Positions 34,249-41,861 of a DNA stretch of 42,316 nucleotides are shown piece by piece (positions within the stretch are counted from its first letter, which is position 1; the number at the start of each line of letters is the position of its first letter). Below the pieces are notes generated by a model. It saw only the letters and a program-made list of their open reading frames with translations, was not told where the DNA came from and did not search any database. Origin of the DNA: Bacilli bacterium (GTDB taxonomy: Bacteria; Bacillota_I; Bacilli_A; RF39; UBA660); contig JAAWGF010000013.1 in the NCBI GenBank assembly GCA_022795155.1, positions 1-42,316 on the forward strand, read 5' to 3'. A program made the translations under genes and the position numbers.

Positions 34249-36295
34249 AAAAACGATTTATAGTGGTAAAAATAAAAAAAATTTAGAAGCAATAATTTCA
34301 AAAAGATATAATGTATTGATTGGACTAGTAATTATACTTAATTCTATTTTATTAATTGGTTTATATTCTATTCAAATTGTTAATCATAATAGCTATATAG
34401 AAAAAAAAGAAAGTTTGAGTACACAACTAGTTGAAGGTTCAACTGCGCCACGTGGTAGAATTTATGATCGAAATGGGAAATTAATCGTTGATAATGAACC
34501 AGTTAAGACGATTACTTATAAAAAAATATCGGGGATTAGTGTTAATGAGGAAGTTGAATTAGCTTATAAGTTATCCGATATATTAGACGTAAATATTAAT
34601 AAGCTTACAAGTGATGATTTAAGGAATTTTTGGATTATAAATAATAGTGATGAAGCAAATAAATTAATAACAGATGCTGAATGGAGCAAACTAAAAGCTA
34701 GAGAACTTACTAATGCTGATATTAATAATTTAAAAAAAGAACGTGTTACTGAAGAAAACTTAAATTCTTTTGATGAAACTAGTAAAAAGGCAGCACTTAT
34801 TTATGCTTTAATGAATATGGGGTATTATTATGATACTAAAGTTTTAAAAAGAGGATCTGATATTAGTGATTTTGAATATGCATATATATCGGAGAATTTA
34901 TCTAATTTAAAAGGTGTAAATACAGAACTTGATTGGGATAGAACTTATCTCTATGGCAATGTATTTCGTTCAATTTTAGGTAATGTATCTACAACATCAA
35001 GTGGAATACCTTATGAGCTTAAAGATTATTATTTGAGTAAGGGTTATAATTTAAATGATCGTGTTGGTTTGAGTTATTTAGAATATCAATATGAGGATTT
35101 TTTACGTGGTAAAAAAAATGTTTATGAATTATCGAATGGTAGTATTTTATCGTTATTAGAAGAAGGTGAAAGAGGTAATGATTTATATTTAACCATTGAT
35201 ATTGATTTGCAAAAGAGTGTTGAAGAAATTTTAGAAGAACAATTAATAATTACTAAAAATGAGCCCAATACAGAATTTTATAATCGGTCATTTGTTATTA
35301 TTACTGACCCAAATACAGGTGAGATTTTAGCTATGGCTGGTAAACAAATTGTTTGGACTAATGATGGATATAAAATATATGATTATACACCAGGAATTTT
35401 AACTTCTCCTGTTGCTGTTGGTTCCGTTGTAAAGGGGGCTTCACATATTGTAGGATATAATACAGGCGCATTACAAATAGGTGAGGTTAGAGACGATAGT
35501 TGTATTAAGATTGCAGCTACTAAGGAAAAATGCTCATGGACATATTTAGGTAGTCTTAATGATATAACTGCTTTAAAACAATCTTCAAATACTTATCAAT
35601 TTCGAACAGCTATTAATGTAGGTAAAGGTTATTATCAATATGATAGTCCTCTAAAAATTGATCCTGAGGCTTTCGATACTTACAGAAAAACGTTTAATCA
35701 GTTTGGTTTAGGTGTTAAAACAGAAATTGATTTGCCAGTCGAAAGTTTAGGTTATATTGGTGATAGTACACAGGCTGGATTACTTTTAGATTTTTCGATT
35801 GGGCAATATGATACTTATACGCCAATTCAACTTTCGCAGTATATTAGTACTATAGCTAATGGTGGTAAGAGATTAAAATTTAATTTATTAAAAGAAGTTA
35901 AATCAAGTACTAATGGTGATAGCATTTATAAATCTGAGCCTACTATTTTAAATGAGGTGGAAACGGAAGAAAGATATTTAAATCGCGTTAAATTAGGTTT
36001 TAGAGAGGTAATTACTGGGGGCACTGGTTATGGGTATATAGATGGTCAATTTAATGCGGCTGGTAAAACAGGTACAAGTCAAAGCTTTATTGATACAGAT
36101 TCTGATGGTAAAATTGATAAAGAGACACTGACTAATACGTTTGTTGCTTATGCGCCTTATGATAATCCTATTGTCACATTTACAGTAATTTCTCCAGATT
36201 ATACACATTACTATAATGGGAATTCTTATGCTTCAGCAGTAAATAAACGAATATCTTATGAAGTTTCAAAAAAATTCTTTGAAATTTATCAATAA
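34214..36295 (+). CDS. Class B penicillin-binding protein (PBP2-type transpeptidase)
   Basis: 693 aa. Cytoplasmic basic tail, one helix (about 31-53), dimerisation domain with 'STAPRGRIYDRNGKLIVDN', then the transpeptidase domain: SxxK as 'VGSVVKG' (Ser about 403), SxN as 'QSSNT' (about 457) and KTG as 'AGKTGTSQSF' (about 618). The PGST/FK context of most PBPs is altered to VGSVVK. Cross-links peptidoglycan, for elongation or spore wall. The ATG at 34214 lies within sodA and lacks a clear RBS, so translation may be coupled to sodA. The sod-pbp neighbourhood resembles sodA-yqgE-pbpA of Bacillus. Confidence 0.92.
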   Translation: MKKNYLKYKKNKKTIYSGKNKKNLEAIISKRYNVLIGLVIILNSILLIGLYSIQIVNHNSYIEKKESLSTQLVEGSTAPRGRIYDRNGKLIVDNEPVKTITYKKISGISVNEEVELAYKLSDILDVNINKLTSDDLRNFWIINNSDEANKLITDAEWSKLKARELTNADINNLKKERVTEENLNSFDETSKKAALIYALMNMGYYYDTKVLKRGSDISDFEYAYISENLSNLKGVNTELDWDRTYLYGNVFRSILGNVSTTSSGIPYELKDYYLSKGYNLNDRVGLSYLEYQYEDFLRGKKNVYELSNGSILSLLEEGERGNDLYLTIDIDLQKSVEEILEEQLIITKNEPNTEFYNRSFVIITDPNTGEILAMAGKQIVWTNDGYKIYDYTPGILTSPVAVGSVVKGASHIVGYNTGALQIGEVRDDSCIKIAATKEKCSWTYLGSLNDITALKQSSNTYQFRTAINVGKGYYQYDSPLKIDPEAFDTYRKTFNQFGLGVKTEIDLPVESLGYIGDSTQAGLLLDFSIGQYDTYTPIQLSQYISTIANGGKRLKFNLLKEVKSSTNGDSIYKSEPTILNEVETEERYLNRVKLGFREVITGGTGYGYIDGQFNAAGKTGTSQSFIDTDSDGKIDKETLTNTFVAYAPYDNPIVTFTVISPDYTHYYNGNSYASAVNKRISYEVSKKFFEIYQ

Positions 36296-36306
36296 TTTGC
36301 TATAAT
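36278..36306 (+). promoter_or_regulatory. Promoter of rpmG-efp within the PBP gene end
   Basis: TTTGAA (36278-36283), 17-bp spacer, TATAAT (36301-36306) with TG one base upstream. Confidence 0.65.
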
Positions 36307-36338
36307 AGTATGTAGTTATCAAAAGGAGGGAAAGACAT

Positions 36339-36506
36339 ATGGCTAAAAAAGGAGAAGCTAGAGAAAGAATTACTTTAAAATGTACTATTTGTGGTGAGCA
36401 AAATTATCGTACCGAAAAAAATAAAAGAAATACTCAAGATCGTTTAGAATTAAATAAATTTTGTTCAAAATGTCAAAAGACAACTGCTCATAAAGAAACA
36501 AAATAA
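36339..36506 (+). CDS. rpmG: 50S ribosomal protein L33
   Basis: 55 aa: '[23 protein letters not shown]' and '[17 protein letters not shown]'. Both CxxC pairs are present, so this is the zinc-binding (C+) form. Strong AAGGAGGG 9 bases before the ATG. It lies 35 bases before efp, and the shared promoter suggests co-transcription. Confidence 0.95.
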   Translation: MAKKGEARERITLKCTICGEQNYRTEKNKRNTQDRLELNKFCSKCQKTTAHKETK

Positions 36507-36541
36507 ATTTAATATTATTACATATTTAGGAGGTGTAGAGA

Positions 36542-37099
36542 GTGGTAAATGCTAATGATATAAAAAACGGAATGACAATATTATTTGAGGATAATATTTA
36601 TGTAGTTTTAGAATTTTCTCATGTTAAACCTGGAAAAGGGGCAGCTTTTGTTAAAGCAAAGCTAAAGAATTTACGTACAGGGTCAATTGTTGAAAAAACT
36701 TTTAATAGTAGCATTAAATTAGAACGTGCGATGATTCAAAAAATTGATATGCAGTATTTATATAGTAGTGGAGAAAGCTATAATTTTATGAATATGGAAA
36801 CGTATGAACAAATAGAAATTCCTGTTAGTCGTTTAGGTGATGATGCTAAATTTTTAAAAGAAAATTTAAGTGTTAATATAACTTTTTATGAAGGTGAAGT
36901 GCTAGGTATAATTTTACCTGATAAAATAGAATATACGATTACTAAAACTGAACCAGCTGTTAAGGGCAACACAACTAATAATGCGACGAAAGAGGCAACA
37001 ATTGAAACTGGATTAATAATTAAAGTTCCATTATTTATTGAAGAGGGCGAAAAGGTTTTAGTTTCAACGAGTGATGGTAAATATGTGTCAAGAGCTTAA
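36542..37099 (+). CDS. efp: Translation elongation factor P
   Basis: 185 aa, three-barrel protein that relieves ribosome stalling at proline runs. Tip loop 'HVKPGKGAAFV' has Lys32 at the modified position, as in Bacillus-type EF-P. Also 'MQYLYSSGESYNFMNMETYEQIEI' and the C-terminal 'ATIETGLIIKVPLFIEEGEKVLVSTSDGKY'. The start is GTG, 8 bases behind AGGAGG. Confidence 0.96.
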   Translation: MVNANDIKNGMTILFEDNIYVVLEFSHVKPGKGAAFVKAKLKNLRTGSIVEKTFNSSIKLERAMIQKIDMQYLYSSGESYNFMNMETYEQIEIPVSRLGDDAKFLKENLSVNITFYEGEVLGIILPDKIEYTITKTEPAVKGNTTNNATKEATIETGLIIKVPLFIEEGEKVLVSTSDGKYVSRA

Positions 37100-37110
37100 A
37101 GCTCTTTTTT
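37090..37110 (+). terminator. Intrinsic terminator of efp
   Basis: AAGAGCTT (37090-37097) with AAGCTCTT (37099-37106) and a T run; contains the stop codon. Confidence 0.75.
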
Positions 37111-37197
37111 ATATATAAGGAAAGTGCGATTTTGAAAATATACAAAAAATACACTAATGATTAACAAAAGTGTATGATAAAAGACATAACTAAAAAG

Positions 37198-37449
37198 TCA
37201 TTTTATAAGGAATGAAGAAGGAACAGCTTGCTCTTTGCCACATCTTTGGCAAGTAAGAGTAGAAACCTTCTTTTTAATTTTAAAATGGTATTTTTTTGTA
37301 GAACATTCATCATAAATAAAATCAGGAACTTTTTCAGTAAAACCACAATTTAAACAAGTAGTTTCAATATCTGAGTTTGTGTCATTATATGATGATTCAT
37401 CAAAGTCAAATTCGAAATCATCTAAGTCATTAGTTAAATCGCTTTTCAT
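37198..37449 (-). CDS. Small zinc-ribbon protein
   Basis: 83 aa. An acidic N-terminal stretch (DLDDFEFDFDESS) is followed by two CxxC pairs, 'CLNCGF' and 'CQRCGKEQAVP', the pattern of a zinc ribbon. The start at 37449 is chosen by GGAGG six bases upstream; a longer reading to 37527 would run through the promoter. Function unknown; perhaps a nucleic-acid or protein-binding adaptor. Confidence 0.75.
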   Translation of the reverse strand: MKSDLTNDLDDFEFDFDESSYNDTNSDIETTCLNCGFTEKVPDFIYDECSTKKYHFKIKKKVSTLTCQRCGKEQAVPSSFLIK

Positions 37450-37477
37450 AAAAAACCTCCAATCATGTGTAATAACT

Positions 37478-37505
37478 CTTATAGTATACCATTTCTTCAT
37501 GACAA
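37478..37505 (-). promoter_or_regulatory. Promoter of the zinc-ribbon gene
   Basis: On the minus strand TTGTCA (37505-37500) is followed by an extended -10 TGgTATACT and, at 16-bp spacing, TATAAG (37483-37478). Either -10 could be used. Confidence 0.5.
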
Positions 37506-37582
37506 ATTGGGCAAAAAAGAGGATCAAAATGAAAATTAATTAAAATTTTAGTTCTCCATTTATTAAATTGTTTTTTATTTAC

Positions 37583-37608
37583 TAAAAAAACTATTCATAT
37601 GAATAGTT
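37583..37608 (-). terminator. Intrinsic terminator of lemA
   Basis: A 20-bp perfect palindrome (37589-37608) followed on the minus strand by a T run; overlaps the stop codon. Confidence 0.8.
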
Positions 37609-38152
37609 ATACTTTAAAATCTTCAGTGTCATCATCAGTCATATCTTTGCCATCAAAATAATTTTTGTGTTCATAGCGACATATTAAAGCTACTATATTA
37701 GATGGAAATTTATGAATTAGTTTGTTATAGTCAGTTACTATATCATTATAGTATTTTCTAAATGCTACAATTTCGGCTTCTGATTCACCAAGTTCGATAT
37801 CGATTTTAACAAATGTATCATTTTGTTTTAATTCAGGATATAGTTCTTTGTATTTATTAAATTCATTAATTAAATCATATAATTTACGATCAAAATCAAA
37901 ATTTGATAATTTTTGAGAACGTAAATTTTCAATATTTTCCATAATATTTTCTTCTACTTTTGTTGCTGTTTTGATTATGGTTATTGATTTATTTAAAAGA
38001 TCAAATCTTTTTCTTAACGTAGAATCAATATTAGCCTCGGCTTCATTCATTCTTATAATGAATGTTTGAAATTTGTTATATAGGCTAGCAAAACCAATAC
38101 CCAAAAGAGCTATTATTACAATAATTATCAGACAAACTGTGAATATTTCCAT
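37607..38152 (-). CDS. lemA: LemA family protein
   Basis: 181 aa. N-terminal helix (3-26), then a long helical bundle: 'NKFQTFIIRMNEAEANIDSTLRKRFDLL' and 'FRKYYNDIVTDYNKLIHKFPSNIVALICRYEHKNYFD' are the LemA pattern. The role of LemA proteins is poorly known; they are membrane-anchored helical bundles. The start at 38152 is chosen because AGGTGA directly precedes it and overlaps the alternative GTG at 38161. Confidence 0.9.
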   Translation of the reverse strand: MEIFTVCLIIIVIIALLGIGFASLYNKFQTFIIRMNEAEANIDSTLRKRFDLLNKSITIIKTATKVEENIMENIENLRSQKLSNFDFDRKLYDLINEFNKYKELYPELKQNDTFVKIDIELGESEAEIVAFRKYYNDIVTDYNKLIHKFPSNIVALICRYEHKNYFDGKDMTDDDTEDFKV

Positions 38153-38169
38153 ATTAATCACCTATGATG

Positions 38170-38198
38170 ATTATAACAAAACTTGATTAATTTTTCAA
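38170..38198 (-). promoter_or_regulatory. Promoter of lemA
   Basis: On the minus strand TTGAAA (38198-38193), 17-bp spacer, TATAAT (38175-38170) with TG one base upstream. Confidence 0.7.
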
Positions 38199-38566
38199 TT
38201 GTTTGGTATGAATTCTGGACTATAATTTATTTTTTCATCAAAAGATATGAAATCAACGTAAATCATAAGTAGCAAATTCCAAGTTCCCGTTGATGGATCA
38301 CTTAGAATAATATGATCTCTACCTGATTGTTCAATAATGCCAACAAATTCACGGTCTCTATATTCATTGGAATCTGGGAAAGTCATATGTACTCTTACTT
38401 TTTTACCTTTATTAAGTCTTAAAATATTTTCAATATATGATTGTTCCATAGGCAGTATATCAAGCGTATTTTGTGCCGTTGTTTGATTTGGGGTAGGGGT
38501 TGGGTTTGTTCCAACATATAATGGTGTTCCTGGAAAATTTTGGCTACTATAGTAATTATTATTCAT
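38195..38566 (-). CDS. gerQ: Spore coat protein GerQ
   Basis: 123 aa. The Asn/Pro/Thr-rich first 35 residues are low complexity; the conserved domain is 'QSYIENILRLNKGKKVRVHMTFPDSNEYRDREFVGIIEQSGRDHIILSDPSTGTWNLLLMIYVDFISFDEKINY', which is the GerQ pattern. GerQ is a coat protein needed for CwlJ cortex hydrolase localisation and is cross-linked by Tgl in Bacillus. Here cwlJ is not adjacent. RBS AAAGGATGA. This gene and gpr are the strongest evidence that the organism makes or descends from spore formers. Confidence 0.92.
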   Translation of the reverse strand: MNNNYYSSQNFPGTPLYVGTNPTPTPNQTTAQNTLDILPMEQSYIENILRLNKGKKVRVHMTFPDSNEYRDREFVGIIEQSGRDHIILSDPSTGTWNLLLMIYVDFISFDEKINYSPEFIPNN

Positions 38567-38590
38567 AAAAAATCATCCTTTCATAAAAAT

Positions 38591-38614
38591 ATATTCTAAG
38601 ATAATTTAGAATAT
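38591..38614. promoter_or_regulatory. Operator-like inverted repeat between gerQ and the divergent gene
   Basis: ATATTCTAA (38591-38599), 6-base spacer, TTAGAATAT (38606-38614): perfect 9-bp arms. It lies 25 bases upstream of gerQ and just before the -35 of the plus-strand gene, so one protein bound here could control both. Confidence 0.45.
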
Positions 38615-38623
38615 TAATGAATA

Positions 38624-38652
38624 TTTACAATTTTTTTTGATTATGCTAATAT
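38624..38652 (+). promoter_or_regulatory. Promoter of the unknown gene at 38669
   Basis: TTTACA (38624-38629), 17-bp spacer, TAATAT (38647-38652) with TG one base upstream. Confidence 0.6.
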
Positions 38653-38668
38653 TAATATAGGTGATAAT

Positions 38669-39385
38669 ATGGATAATAGAATAATTAAATATGAAAATGT
38701 TAGAAATGAGAAATATTACATGATTAATTTACATAGAAATAATGATATAGATATTTTGTTAATTCATGAGTTTGAAACAGATAAAGGCAATGATTATATA
38801 GTGGTTGGAGAATCAAAAGCAGGAATAACTAATGTAACAAGAGAGAGTGCTACTTGGTGTAATCTTATCTCTGAAACTGTATCTGCATATAAAACTAGTG
38901 CTATATTAGAGAATAATGAAGATACATATCAAAAGGTTGTCAATATTCCTTCCTTTTATCTTACGAAAGAAGGTTATGATTTGGTCACACATAAATTTTT
39001 ATTTACTAATAATGAAATCATTAGAACAGTTGGGTTAGTTACAGCAGGAAATTCATCATATAAAGACTATGAAGTTTTAAAATATGATAACAATTTTGCA
39101 TTTATGAGTTTTGATGATTATGATAAAATTTATATTTTGAGACCAGAGGAATTGGAAAATATGAGTATTCAAAGCATGATTTTATTGGTTAAGAATAATT
39201 TAAATAAAGTAAAGCGTTTTATTAGTTTTAATAATAACTATAGTGATTATGTGTGTATAAGTTTGTTTAATTATTCGGGCGTCTCTATTTCAACAAGTGG
39301 TTTAGAGTTGCTAAAATCAGTAGTAAATACAATTGATATATATAATAACATGCGAAAAGAAAATATTGAGACTAAGAAAAAGTAG
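38669..39385 (+). CDS. Hypothetical 238-aa protein divergent from gerQ
   Basis: Not recognised. No signal or membrane segment. Possibly beta-rich first half ('YYMINLHRNNDIDILLIHEF') and a conserved-looking 'SKAGITNVTRESATWCNLISETVSAYKTSAIL'. Only two cysteines. RBS AGGTGATAAT. Convergent with the Tyr-rich gene, with a shared terminator. Confidence 0.75.
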   Translation: MDNRIIKYENVRNEKYYMINLHRNNDIDILLIHEFETDKGNDYIVVGESKAGITNVTRESATWCNLISETVSAYKTSAILENNEDTYQKVVNIPSFYLTKEGYDLVTHKFLFTNNEIIRTVGLVTAGNSSYKDYEVLKYDNNFAFMSFDDYDKIYILRPEELENMSIQSMILLVKNNLNKVKRFISFNNNYSDYVCISLFNYSGVSISTSGLELLKSVVNTIDIYNNMRKENIETKKK

Positions 39386-39408
39386 GGATTTTTGAAATCC
39401 CTACTTTT
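39378..39408. terminator. Bidirectional terminator
   Basis: A perfect 14-bp stem (39378-39391 with 39395-39408) with a 3-base loop, with T runs on both strands. It serves the unknown gene on the plus strand and the Tyr-rich gene on the minus strand. Confidence 0.8.
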
Positions 39409-39414
39409 GTATAT

Positions 39415-39624
39415 TTATCGATAATATGGACCATAATATGGATATGGATAAGGATAATAGTAATTATTGTAATATGGTCTTGGATAGAAAGCTGGTGCTA
39501 AAAGTCCGCCAGTAATTCCTCCTAGAATGAATGGGCCTAAAAATCCGCCACCAATAATTCTATCTTGATTAGATCTTGGTCGGAAATTATTTGGTCGATT
39601 CATGTAATTAACTCCGTAATTCAT
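39415..39624 (-). CDS. Tyr/Pro/Gly-rich miniprotein, coat-like
   Basis: 69 aa. Polar Asn/Arg start, Gly-rich hydrophobic centre 'GGGFLGPFILGGITGGLLAP' (24-43), then a tail of tyrosine and proline (YYYPYPYPYYGPYY). Such composition is typical of small spore-coat or envelope proteins in Bacillota. The nearby gerQ fits this, but no specific family was recognised. Strong RBS AAAGGGGAAA supports expression. Confidence 0.65.
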   Translation of the reverse strand: MNYGVNYMNRPNNFRPRSNQDRIIGGGFLGPFILGGITGGLLAPAFYPRPYYNNYYYPYPYPYYGPYYR

Positions 39625-39678
39625 AAAATTTCCCCTTTCGTAATATACTATGAAAAATTATAGAAAAGAGTGAGACTG

Positions 39679-40788
39679 ATGCAAGAAAAAATCGAAACTT
39701 TATGTGATACAATCACAAACTATTCATTGAAAATTCAAAATGGTGACCGTGTATTAATAACTTATTATTCTAGTGAATGTCATCCATTAGTAAAAGAATT
39801 GATTAATAGGATTACCGATATTGGTGGTGTTTGCTTTACAAAGTTAGTTGATGAAGAAATTAATGCATTGTTAAGTAGTAAAACAAATGATAAAAGAATA
39901 GAATGTCATCGAAAACTAAGAGAGTTTGAAGTTGATAATTATGATTGTTTTGTAAATATTTGTTATAATACTAATGATTATGTTAATAGTAATGTTGATG
40001 CTGAGATAAGAAATAAAATTTTATTATCAACGACAGATATTGATGCAATTCGAACTAATGAAAGACGTTGGGTTCTTTTAAACTATCCATCGCATTTAGA
40101 TGCTTATAAAGCCCATATGACGAATGATACTTTTAAAGAATTTGCTTTTGATGTTATGACAATTAATTACCAAGAAATGTATGAGCGTTTATTACCATTA
40201 AAGGAGTTAATGGAAAAGACCGATGAGGTTAGAATTGTTTCACCAGGTACTGATTTAACTTTTAGTATAAAGGATATTCCTGTCATTCCATGTTGTGGGG
40301 AGTCTAATATTCCAGATGGTGAGATATTTACGGCCCCTATAAAAACAAGCGTTAATGGAACGATTAAGTATAACACTCCATCGCCATATCAAGGGAATGT
40401 TTATAATGATGTTACATTGACTTTTAAAGATGGTAAAATTATTGAGGCAACTTGTAGTGGTGATAATGATGCTTTAAATAAAATTTTTGATACTGATGAT
40501 GGAGCTAGATATGTTGGTGAATTTTCTTTAGGATTAAATCCGAAGATTTTAAATCCGATGGGAGATATTTTATTTGATGAAAAGATTATAGGTAGTATTC
40601 ATTTTACACCAGGAAAATGTTATGATGATGCTGATAATGGGAATACTTCAGCTATTCACTGGGACATGGTATTAATTCAAAGAAAAGAGTATGGTGGTGG
40701 TGAAATTTATTTTGATCATACGCTTATTAGAAAAGATGGTTTATTTGTTCTACCAGAATTAAAACATTTAAATTATAATTTGTTATGA
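39679..40788 (+). CDS. M29-family aminopeptidase (AmpS/PepS-like)
   Basis: 369 aa. Family M29 (thermophilic aminopeptidase T type). Metal-ligand blocks: 'GESNIPDGEIFTAP' (Glu), 'YVGEFSLGLNP' (Glu), 'IGSIHFTPGKCYDD' (His) and 'SAIHWDMVLIQRK' (His, Asp). It removes N-terminal residues from peptides in the cytoplasm. An in-frame GTG at 39670 lies within the GAGTGA that serves ATG 39679, so the latter is preferred. Confidence 0.92.
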   Translation: MQEKIETLCDTITNYSLKIQNGDRVLITYYSSECHPLVKELINRITDIGGVCFTKLVDEEINALLSSKTNDKRIECHRKLREFEVDNYDCFVNICYNTNDYVNSNVDAEIRNKILLSTTDIDAIRTNERRWVLLNYPSHLDAYKAHMTNDTFKEFAFDVMTINYQEMYERLLPLKELMEKTDEVRIVSPGTDLTFSIKDIPVIPCCGESNIPDGEIFTAPIKTSVNGTIKYNTPSPYQGNVYNDVTLTFKDGKIIEATCSGDNDALNKIFDTDDGARYVGEFSLGLNPKILNPMGDILFDEKIIGSIHFTPGKCYDDADNGNTSAIHWDMVLIQRKEYGGGEIYFDHTLIRKDGLFVLPELKHLNYNLL

Positions 40789-40825
40789 AATATGTCTATT
40801 TACATATAATTAAATAGGTGATAAC

Positions 40826-41680
40826 ATGAGGAAGTTTTTTAGTGTAATTGGAATTTTTACACTAGCTATTGTAAGTTTCATTTATACAAATAAAACAATA
40901 GAGGTAGCAAAACAATTTGATAATGTTATGACAACTATTAATGAGATAAGTAGCGATTATTATGTTGACCCAATTGATGGTATGATAATAGATGATGTTA
41001 ATTTTATACCAGGTATAAGTGGACATGAGGTTAATTGTGATAAAAGTTATAAAAGTATGCGGAAATATGGTGGATTTAATAGAAATTTATTAGAATATAA
41101 TGAGATTAAACCAAAAAATAAATTAGAAGATAATTTAGATAAATATATAATTAGTGGTAATAAAAATAAGTCAATGGTAAGTTTAATTTTTATAGTTGAA
41201 GATTCAAATAATATAGATAAAATATTATCAATATTAGAAAATAAGAATATTAAAGCTAATTTTTTTATAGATGGCGCTTGGTTAGAAAAAAATAATGAAT
41301 TATTAAGCGGAATAGTTTCTAAAGGTCATGGTATTGGCAATTTAAGTTATAATCGAAATTATCAAAATAGTTCTTTTGCTTGGATGGACACAATAATTAA
41401 AAGATTATCTCATGAAAAATATGGTTTTTGTTATAGTGAAGAAGATAATAGTGATAATTTAAAGTTATGTGCGATGAACAATAATTTTACAATCAAACCT
41501 AGCATTATTGTTAAGAATTATCCATTAAAAGAAATAAAGAAAAGTATTACAAATGGTAGTATTATTTCTATACCAATTAATAAAAATGTTGAACAGGAAT
41601 TGTCAGCAGTTATTAGTTATATAAATAGTAGAGGTTTAGAAATTGTAACGTTAAAAGAATTATTAAAAGAAACTATCTAA
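40826..41680 (+). CDS. Membrane-anchored NodB-fold protein without metal ligands
   Basis: 284 aa. N-terminal helix (4-22), then a linker with 'FIPGISGHEVNCDKSYKSMRKYGGFNRNLL', then a polysaccharide-deacetylase-like domain. 'NIKANFFIDGAWLEKNNELLSGIVSKGHGIGNLSYN' is the middle of the NodB fold, but the metal His pair of 'GNHSxxH' is Leu and Asn here, and the catalytic TFDDG is 'FIVEDSN'. It is therefore probably a non-enzymatic sugar-binding or structural relative. RBS AGGTGATAAC. Followed by a strong terminator. Confidence 0.75.
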   Translation: MRKFFSVIGIFTLAIVSFIYTNKTIEVAKQFDNVMTTINEISSDYYVDPIDGMIIDDVNFIPGISGHEVNCDKSYKSMRKYGGFNRNLLEYNEIKPKNKLEDNLDKYIISGNKNKSMVSLIFIVEDSNNIDKILSILENKNIKANFFIDGAWLEKNNELLSGIVSKGHGIGNLSYNRNYQNSSFAWMDTIIKRLSHEKYGFCYSEEDNSDNLKLCAMNNNFTIKPSIIVKNYPLKEIKKSITNGSIISIPINKNVEQELSAVISYINSRGLEIVTLKELLKETI

Positions 41681-41708
41681 AATAATAAATAAGTTAATAA
41701 TTTTATAT

Positions 41709-41734
41709 AATTGCGTATTTTACGCAATTTTTTT
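41709..41734 (+). terminator. Intrinsic terminator of the NodB-like gene
   Basis: AATTGCGTA (41709-41717) with TACGCAATT (41721-41729), TTT loop, T run. Confidence 0.8.
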
Positions 41735-41783
41735 AATTTTTATAAAAGGATTCTAGTTAAATTGTGTATATATTTATATATAG

Positions 41784-41792
41784 AAAGGAGGA
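41784..41792 (+). other. Ribosome-binding-site-like sequence without a following start codon
   Basis: AAAGGAGGA is a near-perfect Shine-Dalgarno site, but no ATG/GTG/TTG lies at a normal distance. It may be the remnant of a gene start moved or deleted by rearrangement. Confidence 0.45.
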
Positions 41793-41812
41793 AAATTACT
41801 ACTAAAATACTA

Positions 41813-41841
41813 TTGACGAAAAAAAAGAAAAGAAGTATAAT
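41813..41841 (+). promoter_or_regulatory. Near-consensus SigA promoter before the right-edge nuclease gene
   Basis: TTGACG (41813-41818), 17-bp spacer, TATAAT (41836-41841). The predicted transcript starts near 41848, only about 12-15 bases before the reading frame. Confidence 0.75.
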
Positions 41842-41861
41842 TTAATTGGTAGTTAACTATC

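Noticed and set aside
37450-37527. Longer N-terminus of the zinc-ribbon protein
   Set aside because: The extra region contains the promoter and RBS of the shorter gene, and its residues do not look protein-like.
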